Source: Fimbriimonadales bacterium (lineage in GTDB: Bacteria; Armatimonadota; Fimbriimonadia; Fimbriimonadales; ATM1). Taken from it: a stretch of 6,464 bases of DNA. The stretch lies in NCBI GenBank assembly GCA_025922995.1, contig JAICGT010000076.1, positions 1 to 6,464 of the forward strand, written 5' to 3'. The notes beneath the pieces are model-generated. The model was not told the origin of the DNA and ran no database searches. It saw only the letters and a program-made list of their open reading frames with translations. A program made the translations under genes and the position numbers. Of this stretch, positions 5,577-6,464 are shown in pieces. Numbering within the stretch: position 1 is the stretch's first letter; each line of letters starts with the position of its first letter.

Positions 5577-6089
5577 CTAAGCCTTCAGCGCGGTATTTAC
5601 TGCAGCGGCGAACGCATCGCTGTCCGGCGCGAGCTTAGACGGGAATCTGGTGACGCTTTTACCGTCGCGGCCGACGAGGAACTTAGCGAAATTCCACTCG
5701 ATGTCCTTGCCGTCGGTGGACTCGATGAGCCACTTGTAAAGCGGCGTTCGGCCCGCGCCGTTGACTTCGATTTTCGAGAACATCGGAAACGTCACGTCGT
5801 AATTCGTGGAGCAGAACTCTTTGATCTCAGATCCCGTTCCGGGTTCCTGGCCGCCGAACTGGTTGCACGGGAAACCGAGAATCACCAGGCCGTCGCCTTT
5901 ATGTTTGCGATACATGGCTTCTAGCGCCGCATACTGCTTGGTTTGACCACATTTGCTGGCTACGTTGACGACCAATACGACTCTCCCTTTGTATTGTTCG
6001 AGTTTCACTTCTTTACCATCGATGTCCGAATATGTAAAGTCGTAGAGTCCTGTGTTTGCTATGGCGAGCGTCGCGAGTAGGGAGAGCAT
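5577..6089 (-). CDS. Glutathione-peroxidase-family (Cys-type) peroxidase
   Basis: This 170-residue protein is a thioredoxin-fold peroxidase of the glutathione peroxidase family. The peroxidatic residue is C47 in NVASKCGQT, not selenocysteine. The partner residues are Q81 in FGGQEPG and W132-N133 in EWNFAKFLV. A second cysteine, C93 in EFCSTNY, sits where thioredoxin-dependent members carry the resolving cysteine, so reduction by thioredoxin is more likely than by glutathione (inference). C75 lies in the conserved FPCNQFG. The first 12 residues (MLSLLATLAIAN) are hydrophobic but lack an early positive charge, so they may form a weak signal peptide or a membrane anchor; export is uncertain. No Shine-Dalgarno precedes the ATG, and a -10-like box lies only 6 bases upstream. 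It is the first gene of an operon with the OsmC-type gene, facing a divergent regulator. Confidence 0.9.
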   Translation of the reverse strand: MLSLLATLAIANTGLYDFTYSDIDGKEVKLEQYKGRVVLVVNVASKCGQTKQYAALEAMYRKHKGDGLVILGFPCNQFGGQEPGTGSEIKEFCSTNYDVTFPMFSKIEVNGAGRTPLYKWLIESTDGKDIEWNFAKFLVGRDGKSVTRFPSKLAPDSDAFAAAVNTALKA

Positions 6090-6095
6090 ATGCCT

Positions 6096-6101
6096 ACTAT
6101 A
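6096..6101 (-). promoter_or_regulatory. Candidate -10 box of the peroxidase operon
   Basis: TATAGT on the minus strand ends 6 bases before the ATG at 6089, which has no good Shine-Dalgarno. This would give a leaderless or near-leaderless mRNA. No clear -35 is seen. Confidence 0.4.
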
Positions 6102-6149
6102 CGCGACTGGGGCTGCTCAGCGATCCCTATGTCCCGAGAGGTGGTCGGC

Positions 6150-6166
6150 TATACTAAGTAAAGTAC
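6150..6166 (+). promoter_or_regulatory. Candidate -10 box and operator before the HxlR-type gene
   Basis: TATACT (6150-6155) lies 11 bases before the GTG at 6167. Overlapping it is TACT-AAGTAA-AGTA (6152-6165), an inverted repeat in an A/T-rich stretch resembling, from memory, TACT...AGTA-type sites bound by HxlR-family proteins such as YodB. Autorepression at this site is an inference. Confidence 0.35.
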
Positions 6167-6464
6167 GTGCCGGATCGATCGACTTGCCCCGTTGAAGCTA
6201 CCCTCGACCTCCTGAATTCGAGGTGGACGCTGCACATCGTGCACAGTCTTCTCGGTAAGCCCATGCGGTTCAACGAGATGACTAGAGAGCTTGGGATCAA
6301 CCCACGTACCTTGTGCCAAAGGCTTCGCGATCTCGAGGAAGCAGGGATCGTTGCAAGAAACGTGATCAGTGAGGTTCCGCCGAACGTCGAGTACCGGATG
6401 ACGAAAAAGGGGCAGGCTCTGAACAAGATTTTGGACTCGCTCGAAGATTGGGGTAGGGCTTGGA
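6167..6464 (+). CDS. HxlR-family winged-helix regulator, 3' end outside window
   Basis: The 99 visible residues match the HxlR family of MarR-like dimeric regulators. CPVEATLDLLNSRWTLHIVH (7-26) is the family opening, FNEMTRELGINPRTLCQRLR (35-54) holds the helix-turn-helix, LEEAGIV follows, and the wing is VEYRMTKKGQAL (74-85). GTG 6167 is the only reasonable start, because an in-frame TAA lies 12 bases upstream. Cysteine 7 sits in the CP position that senses oxidants or electrophiles in several characterised members (YodB, HypR, QorR). A second cysteine, C50, is in the recognition helix. The gene is divergent from the peroxidase operon, separated by 77 bases, so it probably controls itself and that operon. 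The C-terminal dimerisation helix runs past the window edge. Confidence 0.88.
   Translation, partial: MPDRSTCPVEATLDLLNSRWTLHIVHSLLGKPMRFNEMTRELGINPRTLCQRLRDLEEAGIVARNVISEVPPNVEYRMTKKGQALNKILDSLEDWGRAW

Overview
The window looks like bacterial chromosome of fairly high GC. It carries a tRNA with an encoded CCA, Shine-Dalgarno sites in front of several genes, and single-gene or two-gene transcription units. The secreted beta-propeller protein has a C-terminal beta-rich domain of a kind I associate, from memory only, with Armatimonadota (Fimbriimonas-like bacteria). That lineage is a weak guess and no 16S or other marker is present.

Left part (1-2350). The 3' end of a gene for a small exported protein (2-451) ends at a strong intrinsic terminator. 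Next comes a decayed tRNA-Glu-like sequence on the minus strand (537-612). After it lie a six-segment ion channel with an unusual selectivity filter (705-1517), a small partner protein (1604-1816), and an overlapping nucleotidyltransferase gene cut off after its N-terminal half (1755-2030). About 300 bases without a recognisable gene follow.

Middle (2333-5113). A secreted eight-repeat PQQ/WD40-like propeller protein (2355-3971) faces a minus-strand cluster. That cluster holds an intact VOC/PhnB-like gene (4331-4816) with a piece of the Fe-S assembly gene sufB on each side. The two pieces share a strand but lie in swapped order. Joining the end of one to the start of the other at a shared 7-base word restores a continuous SufB reading frame. 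A complete tRNA-Glu(CTC) lies at 5037-5113. Its 3' half is repeated in the same orientation in the decayed copy exactly 4,500 bases to the left, which is the geometry of an old tRNA-targeted insertion, although no integrase is visible.

Right part (5128-6464). A two-gene minus-strand operon encodes a glutathione-peroxidase-family thiol peroxidase and an OsmC/Ohr-type peroxidase. A divergent HxlR-type regulator with an N-terminal cysteine runs off the right edge. Together they look like a peroxide or electrophile defence module under a local redox-sensing regulator.

The most notable signals are the circularly permuted sufB pieces around the VOC gene, the tRNA-Glu remnant, the channel filter, and a repeated pattern of -10-like boxes only 6-11 bases before start codons.
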